A DNA stretch of 36,605 nt from Sinorhizobium meliloti 4H41 (GCF_000375585.1 NZ_AQWP01000025.1:142-36746); one strand, 5' to 3'; positions 15,996-25,585 are shown, numbered from the stretch's first letter. Notes: generated by a model not told the origin, from the sequence alone. Made by a program: numbers and translations.

Positions 15996-18071
15996 TCAGA
16001 GAGTAACCAGAATCCCTTTGTCATTGGTGATTACCGCCGTCGCCTCGTGCGGAACGAGGATCGAGGTAAGACGGTCTTCCACAAGAGCTGGACCGACGAA
16101 ACTATCGCCGGGCCGCAGATCCTCGTTGGAAATCAGTGAGAGCGTCATTGTTCCCAGCATCGGGTGCGTGGTCTTTCTCTCACGAGTAACAACGAATTCG
16201 TTCATGTCTGGCCTTGGGACGGCAGTAACATCCTCCTCGTAGGCACGGCCGATCGCTTCAACGTTCCAAGCGACAAAATCGATAGTATCGCCCGATGCGC
16301 GCACCGAATAGCTCCTCTCGTGCTCGCGATGGAATCCCTCCACCAGTGCATCAAGACCATGCTGATCATTGATCATGGAGGGGACGTCGACCGAAAGCGA
16401 TGAGACCTGACCCCGATAGTGAGCATCGACCGTAAAGCGCAGCAGGCGGCGATCCGAACCTACGCCCATGCGGTCCAGAAATGCGGTACCCTCACCTTCC
16501 AGTTTAGCAAGCGCATTTGCAACGCCCGCGAAGTCGAACGCCCTGCTGTTGGTTGCGCGGCTCACGGAAAAATCAAATTTCACATCACCCGTGGCGGTCC
16601 CATAGGCGCAGAGCACGCTTGCGGCATGCGGGAACAGCACTTCTTTCATGCCAAGTTCCCTGGCGAGACGGGCGGCATGCAGTCCACCAGCGCCGCCACC
16701 GGAGACAAGGAGGAATTCGCGAGGGTCAAAGCCGCGCTTGATGGCAAGCTCCTCGATTGCGGCGACCATGTCCTGTTCGGCCACAGCCGCTATCAGTGCT
16801 GCGGCCTCCTCGATAGATATTCCCAAGGGATCAGCAACATCCTGCCGTATTGCTTTCCGTGCGTTTTCGACAAAAAGGGTGATCTGCCCATCGGCGAAAG
16901 AATCCGGGTCTAGCAAACCGCGCACAAGATTCGCGTCGGTCAGGGTAGGTCGAGTTCCGCCGCGACCGTAGCAAGCCGGCCCTGGAAACGAGCCGGCACT
17001 TTCGGGCCCAACCCGTAGCATTCCGCCGGCGTCCACCCACGCAATCGAACCGCCGCCCGAACCGACGGTTGCCACATCGATCGAGGGAACGCCGAAAACA
17101 TGTCCTGCAATCGAACCTTCGCGATGCATGGCGACTCGCCCATTGCGCGCTATACTAGCATCAAGGCTGGTTCCACCGATGTCGATGGTGATGACATTCC
17201 CATGCGCAACGCCTGCCCGCTTTGCCAATCGGCACGCCGCAGCTGGAGCAGTCGATGGGCCGGACAGGCAGAGATAGACGGGTTTTTCAGTTATTTCCTT
17301 GCTGGACGTCCGCCCGCCATTAGAGCAGACAAAGGTCGGCTGCCCGGCAAAGCCGCATGCCGCCAGCCGTTCCTCGAGTGCTTTAATCTGTCGCCTGAGA
17401 ACGGGCTTCAGCGACGCATCGATGGCCGTCGCTGACGTCCGCTTATATTCGCCGATTACCGGGTTCACCTGATGAGAGAGGCTGTAGGGAATGCCGGGGA
17501 GATTTTCCTCAATCAGGGCACTGACCTTCCTTTCATGGACGGGATTGATATGCGCCCACAGAAGGGCGACAGCGACTGCCTCGGGCTCGAATCTGCAGCA
17601 CGCGCTGATCAACTCGCGTGTTTTTTCGATGTCGAGTTGCAGTTCGACATTTCCCTCGGCATTCAGCCGTTCGGGGATGCCGAAAGTGAGTTCGCGGGGA
17701 ATGTAAGGCTCGGGAAACGCTTCCTGAATGCTGAAGCCGTGCCGGCCGCCGGTGCGGATCGACAGGGTATCCCTGAACCCCTCAGTGCACAGAAGGATTG
17801 TGCGCGCAGTCTTGCCCTCGAGAATTGCATTTGTCGCCGCAGTCGTTCCGCAAGCGAAGGAAGAAGAGGATCTCAGCATCTCTTCAAGCGCATGGCCGAT
17901 TGCTGCCGCCATCAATTCGAGTCCATTGAAAATGCCAATTGAAAGATCAATAGGGGTCGTCAATGACTTGAAAAGGAACGTCTGATCTCGATCATCTCGC
18001 AATACGAGATCGGTAAATGTACCGCCGACATCCGCAGCAATGTGGTAGGGAGGGAATGCCTTGTGCGTCAT
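15996..18071 (-). CDS. HyuA-type hydantoinase/5-oxoprolinase, ATP-binding subunit
   Basis: Large subunit of 691 residues of the HyuA/oxoprolinase A family, which with HyuB uses ATP to open cyclic amides (hydantoins, 5-oxoproline, some lactams). Relatives are the acetone and acetophenone carboxylases. The N-terminus holds the ASKHA phosphate-binding motif AADVGGTFTDLVL, with FACGTTAATNAILEGK next. A second nucleotide motif VITIDIGGTSLD is in the middle, followed by ATVGSGGGSIAWVD and LLVSGGGAGGLHA. The C-terminal 180 residues form the usual beta-rich domain. It begins two bases after the HyuB stop, so the two subunits are co-translated. The gene is last in the operon headed by a ribose-type ABC transporter. 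Ring substrate and ATP dependence are inferred from the family. Confidence 0.88.
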   Translation of the reverse strand: MTHKAFPPYHIAADVGGTFTDLVLRDDRDQTFLFKSLTTPIDLSIGIFNGLELMAAAIGHALEEMLRSSSSFACGTTAATNAILEGKTARTILLCTEGFRDTLSIRTGGRHGFSIQEAFPEPYIPRELTFGIPERLNAEGNVELQLDIEKTRELISACCRFEPEAVAVALLWAHINPVHERKVSALIEENLPGIPYSLSHQVNPVIGEYKRTSATAIDASLKPVLRRQIKALEERLAACGFAGQPTFVCSNGGRTSSKEITEKPVYLCLSGPSTAPAAACRLAKRAGVAHGNVITIDIGGTSLDASIARNGRVAMHREGSIAGHVFGVPSIDVATVGSGGGSIAWVDAGGMLRVGPESAGSFPGPACYGRGGTRPTLTDANLVRGLLDPDSFADGQITLFVENARKAIRQDVADPLGISIEEAAALIAAVAEQDMVAAIEELAIKRGFDPREFLLVSGGGAGGLHAARLARELGMKEVLFPHAASVLCAYGTATGDVKFDFSVSRATNSRAFDFAGVANALAKLEGEGTAFLDRMGVGSDRRLLRFTVDAHYRGQVSSLSVDVPSMINDQHGLDALVEGFHREHERSYSVRASGDTIDFVAWNVEAIGRAYEEDVTAVPRPDMNEFVVTRERKTTHPMLGTMTLSLISNEDLRPGDSFVGPALVEDRLTSILVPHEATAVITNDKGILVTL

Positions 18072-18073
18072 TT

Positions 18074-19879
18074 TTAGTTTGCCTGTGATTGGATGTCGGA
18101 GCGCAGGGCGCGGGTACCCGCCTCGTCGAGGCGGTATCCCAGCGGAGTTTCGCTGAGCGCGACCCGGTAGATGGATCTGGCGCGGTCCGCGCTAATAAGC
18201 CCGGCTTGGACCGATTTTAGGACTTTTTCCGGATCGCGCTTCGAAGGCTCACCATATCCGCCGCCGCCACAGCCTTCAGAGATGAGCTTTTCGCCTGGCG
18301 CGACTTCGACGTCGAAGAAGATCGGAAGCTCCACCAGAGAGCCATCTGACAACTGTTTCCATGCAAGGTTCGGAGCTCCGGCAGATCCGCCCGCAGTTCC
18401 CGCCGGGGGAAACCTGCGTGCCCCACTGTTGCAGGTGAAGCGGAGGGTATCGGCGCGGGCCCGCATGACGCATGACGCGCCACCTCCCCCCATCCATTCG
18501 CCTGGCCCGAAGGAATCCGTTCGAATTTCCAGCTTTTCAATCAGGATGGGCTGCTGGGATTCGGTAACCTCGATACTGGATTGCCACAGCATGCCTTGCG
18601 TCGTACCGCTGCCATAGGTCAGCCATCCGTCATATCCACTGGAAGCCGGACCGCCCCAATAGCCAAGCATGATCTGGTTGACGAAGGGGCGATCCTGATA
18701 CCGCGAGTCAGTGCCAGAGACGACCGGTGCAGACGCTGGATGTCCTATGGTCCCATAGGCGGTTCCTAGACCCGGCCGCAGCTCAGCGAACATCGACTGA
18801 ATATGTTCGATCAAAATGTGCGCAAGGTTTGTTGTCGACGCACAGGTCGCCGCCGGGAACTTCGGCTTACCAATCGCACTGCCCTCGCGCATAAGAATAT
18901 TGAGGGGCCGCAAAGCTCCGGCGCAGCGTGGCACTTCCGGCCCAAGGATGTTCATGATTGCCGTTGCGCAGCAGGCAAGAACTGTCGCCTCGTTCATATT
19001 GATGCCGAGCGGCAGGTTATCGACGTTGTCGCGCAGGTCGATCTCGATCCTGCCGGCTTCGGCGTCAACCGAAAGCTTGGCACGTACCGGAATCCCATCC
19101 GGATATTCGGGGATGACAGAATCGTGGTGGAATTCCTTGCTGACACTCCCGCTTGGGAGCTTCAGTATCGCTTCCATCGCCATTGTTTCGGCGTAGTCCT
19201 GATATTGCTTGAGGAACTGCTTGACGATCTCGACGCCGAATTCGTCGCAAATCTCCAGAACCCGTCGTTCGCCGGTTCGAACGGCTCCGAGGGTCGCAAG
19301 GTAATCGCCGTAGAAGATTTCTGGTGCGCGAATATTCGCCTTGCAGATGTCGATGACCTCGGGAACGTCGCGGCCAGCTTTCTGGATACGAACGCAAGGC
19401 AACATCAGACCTTCTTGATAATAGTCTCTCGCAAGTGGTGCGTAGGTATCGGGTGTCGGGAAACCCATGTCGCTGAAATGCGCCCGCGCCACCGAATAGA
19501 AAACCAGCTCGCCATTATAGTATACTGGAGAGCAGAGCGTAAAATCGGCACAATGGGTATTTCCGTGGTAGCTCGAATTGTTCACGAAGCAATCACCTGG
19601 ACCAATATCATCACCGAACTTTTCGGCGACAGCCTGAGGAATAAGATGAATTGCTCCGGTGTGAACCGGAAGCCCCTGCCCCGCACTGAGAGACTGGAAG
19701 TAGCTGTCTGTCACCATGCAGGAAAAATCGAGTGCAGTGTTTAGCACGCCGGATCGGCCGGTCTTGGCAAGCGTATTCGACATCTCGCGAACGACCGACT
19801 CGAAGCGGCGTCGGAGCACGATCACCGTGAACATTGGAAGTTGGGCTGAAGGGGCGTGGGAGACGACAGATTTATTCAC
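18074..19879 (-). CDS. HyuB-type hydantoinase/5-oxoprolinase subunit
   Basis: Second subunit of 601 residues of the HyuB/oxoprolinase B family, expected to form a complex with the HyuA-type protein encoded directly after it. Family-like stretches are VLRRRFESVVREMSNTL at the N-terminus, the GDCFVNNSSYHGNTHCADF region, then FYSVARAHFSDMG, and near the C-terminus ISEGCGGGGYGEPSKRDPE. GTG 19879 (NKSVVSHAPS follows) is preferred over a longer start at 20023, because the extra residues would read through the stem-loop at 19913-19938; ATG 19834 is also possible. No strong Shine-Dalgarno was found. Transport genes of the same operon lie immediately upstream, so the substrate ring is probably what the ABC system imports. 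Confidence 0.87.
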   Translation of the reverse strand: MNKSVVSHAPSAQLPMFTVIVLRRRFESVVREMSNTLAKTGRSGVLNTALDFSCMVTDSYFQSLSAGQGLPVHTGAIHLIPQAVAEKFGDDIGPGDCFVNNSSYHGNTHCADFTLCSPVYYNGELVFYSVARAHFSDMGFPTPDTYAPLARDYYQEGLMLPCVRIQKAGRDVPEVIDICKANIRAPEIFYGDYLATLGAVRTGERRVLEICDEFGVEIVKQFLKQYQDYAETMAMEAILKLPSGSVSKEFHHDSVIPEYPDGIPVRAKLSVDAEAGRIEIDLRDNVDNLPLGINMNEATVLACCATAIMNILGPEVPRCAGALRPLNILMREGSAIGKPKFPAATCASTTNLAHILIEHIQSMFAELRPGLGTAYGTIGHPASAPVVSGTDSRYQDRPFVNQIMLGYWGGPASSGYDGWLTYGSGTTQGMLWQSSIEVTESQQPILIEKLEIRTDSFGPGEWMGGGGASCVMRARADTLRFTCNSGARRFPPAGTAGGSAGAPNLAWKQLSDGSLVELPIFFDVEVAPGEKLISEGCGGGGYGEPSKRDPEKVLKSVQAGLISADRARSIYRVALSETPLGYRLDEAGTRALRSDIQSQAN

Positions 19880-19912
19880 GGCAAAATTCCAATAGATTCC
19901 GCAGGAAAGGAC

Positions 19913-19938
19913 CGGCGCCCCGTCTCCGGGGCGCCGGA
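19913..19938. terminator. intercistronic stem-loop after the binding-protein gene
   Basis: CCGGCGCCCCG, loop TCTC, CGGGGCGCCGG form a perfect 11-bp stem just after the binding-protein stop on the minus strand. A poor T-run (TCCTTTCC) follows. Such structures often attenuate or stabilise transcripts so that binding protein is made in excess over downstream gene products. Confidence 0.6.
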
Positions 19939-19943
19939 TCGGA

Positions 19944-20927
19944 TCAGGACTTGCGCGACCAAAGATTGGGAAGACTGTCGATGTTTGCAGGCGTAGCAAC
20001 ACGTCCTGCCGCCAGGCAGCCATCGGGTCCGCACTTTGGATCTTCCTTTTTGATCAGCGCAATCGCAACCCGAATGGCTTCCTTGGCGTGTTCATAGGCG
20101 TCGAACGTCGTGCCCACGTCGATGTAACCGCCTTCCATCGCGGTTACGGCTTCGGGGAAAATATCCTGGGAAGCGATGTAGACATGCTTCGGGTCACTGG
20201 CGGGATGCCACTTATCCATGCTTTCGAGGGCAGAACGGACTGCCGAAATCGCGAAGTCGCTCGCCAGGAATATGCAGTTGGCATCGACGTTTGCGCGGAA
20301 CGCGTTTACAGTGCCGGACCGGAAGATCTCCGGATTCCACTCCGTCGGCACTGACTGCAAGGTCGTAACGACGCCAGACGTGTCGGTAACCTCGTGCCAG
20401 GCTTTCGAGCGGTTGACGGCATTAACGTCTTTCAGCGCACCCTGCAGTTCTATGCATTGCCCTTTGACGCCCTTCTCCTTGAGCAGCGCGACAAAAGCCT
20501 CAGCGGTAGTCTTGGCCTGATTATAGCTGTCACCGGACACATGAGCATCCGGCTTCTGCGAGGTGGAGCCGTGGTCGAATGTGATGAAAGGAATATCGGC
20601 ACGCTTTGCCGCACGGATCGATGAACCGATCGCGGCAGAATCCTCGCCACGGGCGATAATCAAGTCGACGCCCTGGTTGATCAGGTCTTCGATATTGGCG
20701 GCCTGACGGGTAGGATCATTATCTGCCACATTGATGATGAACTTGAATTCGATGCCGGCTTCCTTTCCCTGGCGGGCAGCTTCGCTCTGGAGATATTCCT
20801 CCCATTTGCCGACGATTTCGTTCTCCTTCGAGTTCCACGAAAGACCGATGGTCTTTTCTTCCGCATGAACTGCGCCGACGGCGACGAAGCTAGCGAGGAC
20901 GCCGCCCAGGACCATTCTCATATTCAT
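19944..20927 (-). CDS. periplasmic binding protein of a ribose-type ABC importer
   Basis: Soluble periplasmic receptor of 327 residues. A signal peptide is visible (MNMRMVLGGVLASFVAVGAV, cleavage probably after HA near residue 22), followed by a type I periplasmic-binding fold. NVADNDPTRQAANIEDLINQ and the GVDLIIARGEDSAAIG motif are like ribose and other sugar-binding proteins, and so is PFITFDHGS. Two Cys near the C-terminus (PKCGPDGC) could form a disulfide. AAAGGGGAATACC gives a strong ribosome site. It lies between permease and HyuB genes. The family binds ribose, polyols, autoinducer-2, nucleosides and other small compounds, so the ligand cannot be named. Confidence 0.9.
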   Translation of the reverse strand: MNMRMVLGGVLASFVAVGAVHAEEKTIGLSWNSKENEIVGKWEEYLQSEAARQGKEAGIEFKFIINVADNDPTRQAANIEDLINQGVDLIIARGEDSAAIGSSIRAAKRADIPFITFDHGSTSQKPDAHVSGDSYNQAKTTAEAFVALLKEKGVKGQCIELQGALKDVNAVNRSKAWHEVTDTSGVVTTLQSVPTEWNPEIFRSGTVNAFRANVDANCIFLASDFAISAVRSALESMDKWHPASDPKHVYIASQDIFPEAVTAMEGGYIDVGTTFDAYEHAKEAIRVAIALIKKEDPKCGPDGCLAAGRVATPANIDSLPNLWSRKS

Positions 20928-20965
20928 GGTATTCCCCTTTTCTGGCTTTGGTTATCGTTCGTCAT

Positions 20966-21922
20966 TCACCGTGACGGGCGTGTTTTCAGTGCGTCCATGT
21001 ACATCGCGACAAAGATCACGGCGCCCGTAACAAGTTGGTAGATGTAAGGATCGGCGTTGATCTGATTCAGACCATTGGAAATCATCTGAAAGGCGGCGGC
21101 GCCGATAAGGACGCCCGGGATGACGCGCCCCCTGCCGCCGGCGAGAGAGATTCCTCCGACAACACTAATAGCGATCGCGTTGAACTCGAGCCCCTTGCCC
21201 AGAAAGCCGCTGACCGAGCCAACCTGCACGAAGCTGCTGCAGGCGGCGGCGGCGGCGAGCAATCCCGCAAGCATGAAGGTCAAAAAGAGTGTCCGTCTTG
21301 TGTTGAGGCCGACTTTCGCAGCGATGTCTTCGCCATTCCCGACCGCCGTCAGTGTGCGGCCAAAGCTCATGGAGCGATGTAGGAAATGAATTGCGATGAC
21401 CAGCAGTGTGACGACGATCGTTTCGAGGAAAACTGGTCCGACAGTGAGGTTTGCGATGTTTCGAATGCTTTCCGGGAGGGGGATGACGCGAGCGTCCGTC
21501 AGCATCAACCCAATCCCCCGATACGCCATCATCGTGCCGAGTGTCGCAATCAACGCGTTGATCCTCAGATAAGCGACGAGAAACCCGTTCATTGCTCCAA
21601 GGCCTGCGCCCAGCGCCAGGATCACGGGAAAGGCAACCAGCGGCGACGTGCCTCGCTCCATCAAGAGAGCGCCGATCGAAGCCGACAGAAACGCCGTCGA
21701 ACCGATCGAAATGTCGATTTTACCTGTCAGGATGACAAGCGCCATGCCTGTTGCCGCGATCGTCGACGGTCCCATTGCGTGCAGAACAGCAAACAGGTTA
21801 TCTGCGGTGGCGAAGCTCGGAGCCGCAAGGCTGAAGCCGATCATCACGGCAGTGAGCACGAACACCAGTCCAAGGTTGCGGGAGAGATTGGTGACATGGT
21901 TGCGAATAGTTGCCGTTGCCAT
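20966..21922 (-). CDS. ribose-type ABC transporter permease (second copy)
   Basis: Inner-membrane permease of 318 residues of the RbsC family, with eight or more hydrophobic segments. The loop GMALVILTGKIDISIGSTAF matches the family signature (LTGGIDLSVGS), and VVGGISLAGGRGRVIPGVLI is the conserved cytoplasmic loop that contacts the ATPase. The ATG overlaps the stop of the ATPase gene (TGATG), fitting coupled translation. It pairs with the other permease at 23433-24443 to form a heterodimeric channel; the two are clearly diverged. Confidence 0.92.
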   Translation of the reverse strand: MATATIRNHVTNLSRNLGLVFVLTAVMIGFSLAAPSFATADNLFAVLHAMGPSTIAATGMALVILTGKIDISIGSTAFLSASIGALLMERGTSPLVAFPVILALGAGLGAMNGFLVAYLRINALIATLGTMMAYRGIGLMLTDARVIPLPESIRNIANLTVGPVFLETIVVTLLVIAIHFLHRSMSFGRTLTAVGNGEDIAAKVGLNTRRTLFLTFMLAGLLAAAAACSSFVQVGSVSGFLGKGLEFNAIAISVVGGISLAGGRGRVIPGVLIGAAAFQMISNGLNQINADPYIYQLVTGAVIFVAMYMDALKTRPSR

Positions 21923-23436
21923 CACGCTGCTCCCTTTACGTTTTGTTGGCCGGAGACCGCTTGCATGAGCTCTTCATGAGAGGCAGAGCCCGGCAATTGG
22001 TGCGTAATGCGACCTCGGTTGACGACAAGATAGCGGTCGGCGACACGCATGAGCTCATCAAGCTCTGAAGAGATGAAAAGGATCGATGCACCCTCCTCCG
22101 CCAACTGCACAGTTAGTTTCAGGATTTCCGCTTTGGCGCCGGTATCAAGACCGCGGGTCGGCTCGTCGAGAATGAAGAACTGCGGCTTCATCGGTAGCCA
22201 CTTGGCGAAAACCACCTTTTGCTGATTGCCGCCAGAAAGCGTCCCGGCTGTCTGTCTGACGGACGTTGATTTGACGCCGAGTTCGGCCGACAGCCGCCTT
22301 GCCAGATCCTGTTCTCTCTTGCGATCGATGAAACCGAAGGCGTTACTCAGGCTGCCGATGTTCGGCAATGCAATGTTTTCGGCAATTGTGAAGGGCAGGA
22401 CCACGCCTTCCTTACGCCGGTCTTCGGTCACGAGACCAGTTTTCCGGCGCAATTCCTCGGGTCGCGTCTCCTTGAGATGGCCCGTCGTGTCGATAACCTC
22501 GAGGGTGCCGGCTGAGAGCGGATCGAGACCCATCAGGGCCCGGACCAACTCGGTTCTTCCCGAGCCCAGCAGTCCCCACAGGCCAACAATCTCACCAGGT
22601 CTCATTTCGAGGCTAACATTATCCACGAGCACGCCCGAGGATATGCCACGTGCTGACAGGCTTGGAGAGGTCATCGCCGTAATGGGCAGTCTTACGCGTT
22701 CTGAGGCGGCCACACTGCCAAGCATCTGGGTAACTATGGTGTGCATGTCGGTCTCGGTGGTGCGGTATGAACCGACAGTTCCACCGTTGCGCATCACCGT
22801 AATCCGGTCGCAGACCCTGAAAACCTCGTCCAGGAAATGGCTGATGAAGACGATAGCCGCACCATTAGCACGAAGCTTCCCTATGACTGCGAACAACTTC
22901 TCCCGTTCCGGACCGGAAAGAGAGGATGTCGGCTCGTCGAAAATGATGATACTCGGCGCGGCTCGAACGGCTCTTGCAATCTCGACCAACTGCCGGTCAC
23001 CGGTGCTTAAACTCTCGACGAGAGCCAGCGGATCCACGTTGCAGCCAACACGCTCAAGAAGCGCTTTGGCATCCGCAATCATTTTTCGGCGATCGATAAA
23101 CGGCCCCCTCTTCGGAAAGGCCCCTATGAAGATGTTCTCAGCCACGCTGAGGGTGGGCATGGTCGTCAGTTCCTGGTGCACAAAGGCGATGCCGAGAGCG
23201 GCTGCACGCTTTGCAGTCCCCAGTTCGACAGATCGGCCATCAATGGTGATAGTCCCCGAGTCCTTCGCGATCACACCGCCGAGAACGTTCATCATGGTGC
23301 TTTTGCCGGCGCCGTTGGCGCCCATCAACGCATGAACTTCGCCGGCATTGAGAATGAGATTTCCATCGGCAATAGCGGGGGCGCCACCAAACGCTTTCGT
23401 AATCCGCGACATTTCCAGACGTGGGGACATAGTCAT
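21922..23436 (-). CDS. ribose-type ABC transporter double ATPase (RbsA/MglA type)
   Basis: Cytoplasmic tandem ATPase of 504 residues, as usual for sugar importers of the RbsA type. The first half carries Walker A GANGAGKST, signature LSTGDRQLVEIARAV and Walker B IIIFDEPTSSL. The second half has a degenerate Walker A (GLLGSGRTE), a canonical LSGGNQQKVVFAKWL and FFILDEPTRGLD. This asymmetry is normal for the family. The stop overlaps the next permease and the start overlaps the previous one by four bases, so three transport genes form a tight translational unit. Confidence 0.93.
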   Translation of the reverse strand: MTMSPRLEMSRITKAFGGAPAIADGNLILNAGEVHALMGANGAGKSTMMNVLGGVIAKDSGTITIDGRSVELGTAKRAAALGIAFVHQELTTMPTLSVAENIFIGAFPKRGPFIDRRKMIADAKALLERVGCNVDPLALVESLSTGDRQLVEIARAVRAAPSIIIFDEPTSSLSGPEREKLFAVIGKLRANGAAIVFISHFLDEVFRVCDRITVMRNGGTVGSYRTTETDMHTIVTQMLGSVAASERVRLPITAMTSPSLSARGISSGVLVDNVSLEMRPGEIVGLWGLLGSGRTELVRALMGLDPLSAGTLEVIDTTGHLKETRPEELRRKTGLVTEDRRKEGVVLPFTIAENIALPNIGSLSNAFGFIDRKREQDLARRLSAELGVKSTSVRQTAGTLSGGNQQKVVFAKWLPMKPQFFILDEPTRGLDTGAKAEILKLTVQLAEEGASILFISSELDELMRVADRYLVVNRGRITHQLPGSASHEELMQAVSGQQNVKGAA

Positions 23437-24443
23437 GCGGTTCTCCTGAGCAACCTGTCGAGATAGACGAAGAGGACGATGATTGCGCCCTTGATGACCA
23501 GGCTCGCGAAATACGAGACGCCAAGCTGGTTCAAGCTGTTGCTGATCAGGGTGACGACGATCGCGCCAAGGGCCGCCTGCAGCGGGCTACCGATGCCGCC
23601 GTAGATGCTCACCCTGCCGATGACGCAGGCGCTGATGATATCGAGCAGAAGGCTATCGCTCGCGAGACTGGCTGACGCCGAGCCCAGCCGAGCGACAAGG
23701 AGGATGCCGGTGAGACCGGCAAGAGCACCCGCCACCACGTAGGTAAGACAAAGGACACGCGGGACCGGCACACGCGATATGGACGCGGCAACTGGATTGA
23801 AGCCAATGGCTCTGACGAAGCGACCAAACACCGTGCGATCGAGAACAACGCTCGCCAGACCGGTGCAGGCGCCAAATATCCACACGGAAAGAGGAAGCCC
23901 CATAGCCCGCGCCACGAAAAAGTCTTCGAACTCGAGCGGATAGTCGGAGATGCTCTGAGACCCGGTGATCCACACCGCAGCGCCGCCGGCAACGGTCATT
24001 GTTGCGAGCGTTACGACGAAGGGCGCCATCTTCAGATAGGCCACTGCATAGCCATTGAAGGTACCGATCAAAGCCCCGGCCGCGAGCATGACGACTGGCC
24101 CGATAAGGGCAGTGTCGGTTTCTCGCATGCATATCGCTCCGAGCACGCCAGCGAGCGCCAAAGTGGCCGGCATGGAAAGGTCGATCCCCCCGCCAATGAG
24201 GACGAAGGTCAGTCCAAGTGCGAGAATCCCGACGATCGATGCCTGCACCAGCACGTTGATAAGATTATTGACACGAAAGAAGTTCGGCGCTTCCGACCAC
24301 ATGATCGTCAGAAGCGTGAGGACGGTACAGCCGAGGATCCCGTACACTACCGCGTTCGCAGATATCCGCCGCGACTTCGCACGCGCATTACCCGTTACGG
24401 ACCGCGCTGCAGTGATCTCGGCACCCTTCATTACAGACTGCAT
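23433..24443 (-). CDS. ribose-type ABC transporter permease (first copy, operon start)
   Basis: Inner-membrane permease of about 336 residues of the RbsC family with about nine hydrophobic segments. FVLIGGGIDLSMPATLALAG and GRVSIYGGIGSPLQAALGAI are the family loops. The start is uncertain: ATG 24443, GTG 24452 (with AAGGCGG six bases upstream) and ATG 24431 are all possible; ATG 24443 is reported. It is the first gene of the minus operon that ends with the HyuAB pair. About 220 bases upstream lies a copy of the proposed GntR operator (24664-24677). Confidence 0.9.
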   Translation of the reverse strand: MQSVMKGAEITAARSVTGNARAKSRRISANAVVYGILGCTVLTLLTIMWSEAPNFFRVNNLINVLVQASIVGILALGLTFVLIGGGIDLSMPATLALAGVLGAICMRETDTALIGPVVMLAAGALIGTFNGYAVAYLKMAPFVVTLATMTVAGGAAVWITGSQSISDYPLEFEDFFVARAMGLPLSVWIFGACTGLASVVLDRTVFGRFVRAIGFNPVAASISRVPVPRVLCLTYVVAGALAGLTGILLVARLGSASASLASDSLLLDIISACVIGRVSIYGGIGSPLQAALGAIVVTLISNSLNQLGVSYFASLVIKGAIIVLFVYLDRLLRRTA

Positions 24444-24796
24444 TCTATTCACTCTGCCACCGCCTTCTTTCAATCTGATCCGCAACCGGATCCGTTCAGC
24501 GACCGCATCATGCGGCGCTGTTGAAAATGGTCTCGGGGCGCTCCCTTTTGGCCAATAATTGGTCGCTAGGCTCTCTCAGAGCGGGCCGCTAAATCACGAC
24601 CGTGTTGTTCCCATTCTTTTTGTTGGGGAGAATTGAAACTCAAATTCAGCGATATTGCAATACTCCAATATATCGGTGACGAAAAAATTGTTTTCTACAA
24701 TGCCTGGTCATTTCAAGCAAAGGGGAGTGCCTATGGGCTCGGCCACCTTCCTACGATCCACAAACGCGACACTCACCGTCACGAGGGTATAATCGG
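24444..24796. other. 353-base control region between GntR gene end and the minus operon
   Basis: No convincing gene. It contains the leader of the minus-strand ABC-HyuBA operon and one copy of the 14-mer near-palindrome. The sequence around the operator is notably AT-rich compared with the surrounding genes, as expected for a promoter. Confidence 0.55.
24664..24677. promoter_or_regulatory. proposed GntR operator O1
   Basis: TCCAATATATCGGT, followed by GAC, matches the copy at 25662-25675 in 13 of 14 bases and continues to match for three more (GAC). It lies upstream of the minus-strand ABC-HyuBA operon, in the only long non-coding gap before it. Confidence 0.55.
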
Positions 24797-25528
24797 CTAT
24801 CGAATGTCGTTGATCGAAATATCCGCGTCGCCGCTGATCAGGTCCGGTCGTTTTTCTCGCAAGATCTGGATGGACGGAAATGTGCTGTCCAGTTGCACCT
24901 GGAAAACCGCTGTAGCGCCCGCTTCGTCGCGCTTCTTTATCCGCTCGTAGATTTCACGGTGCTCGTCGAAAACCACCGAAAAATGCCCCTCGAGTGGAAA
25001 TGCCTGCCTTCGCACGCGATCGAGCTGTCCTGTCGCATTATGGATTGCTAGCCAGGCATCCGGGAACCCGGCCGATTCGCAGATCAGCTTGTGGAACTCG
25101 TTGTCGAGCGCAAAGAATTCATCAACATCCTTCCTCTTCGCGGCGGCCTTCTGCTTGAACAGCGCCAGCTCGAAGTCCTTCTCGTATTCCGGCTTGAAAT
25201 TTCGGGCAGCCAGTTGCGTCAGGCGCATCTCGATTGTGTCTCGGACCAACTGACCCTGTAACACTTCACGAAGAACGATCTTGTTCACGAACGTCCCATC
25301 GCTGGGAGCGATTTTGATGAGGCTCTCTTTCGCAAGCTGTAGAATCGCCTCCCGCAACGGTGTTCGCGAGATATCTAACTGAGCGCAAATATCCTTTTCG
25401 ACCACTGCGCTGTCCGGCGGCATCTTCAGCGAGATGATCGCATTTCGCAGGAGTTCGTACACCTGCGCGGATTTCGATGTCCGGCCATCCAATTGGTCGG
25501 GAGAAAACAACGGCACGATTTGATCCAC
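24797..25528 (-). CDS. GntR-family regulator, FadR/FCD subfamily
   Basis: Regulator of 243 residues when started at GTG 25528, which has AGAGG five bases upstream; this length fits the FCD group, whereas the full frame to 25717 adds residues without family character and covers the proposed operators. The N-terminal winged helix reads VYELLRNAIISLKMPPDSAV, then LDISRTPLREAILQLAKESL. The C-terminal all-helical FCD domain contains DNEFHKLICESAG and the helix with FDEHREIYERI that provide metal or ligand contacts in relatives. It is divergent from the kinase operon and lies just downstream of the minus operon promoter region. Three copies of one near-palindrome around it suggest it represses both operons until a pathway metabolite binds. 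Confidence 0.88.
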   Translation of the reverse strand: MDQIVPLFSPDQLDGRTSKSAQVYELLRNAIISLKMPPDSAVVEKDICAQLDISRTPLREAILQLAKESLIKIAPSDGTFVNKIVLREVLQGQLVRDTIEMRLTQLAARNFKPEYEKDFELALFKQKAAAKRKDVDEFFALDNEFHKLICESAGFPDAWLAIHNATGQLDRVRRQAFPLEGHFSVVFDEHREIYERIKKRDEAGATAVFQVQLDSTFPSIQILREKRPDLISGDADISINDIR

Positions 25529-25585
25529 GGCAACCTCTGGGATAACGTTCGAACCGCCCGAGAGCGGTGATTTACCCCATAATAT

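Noticed and set aside
18803..19744. 313-codon plus-strand frame inside the HyuB-type gene
   Set aside because: The minus-strand product matches the HyuB family along its whole length, and the plus-strand translation shows no recognisable domain.
24633..24950. 105-codon plus-strand frame overlapping the end of the GntR gene
   Set aside because: No RBS and no recognisable domain. Half of it is the reverse complement of the GntR coding region and the other half covers the operator region.
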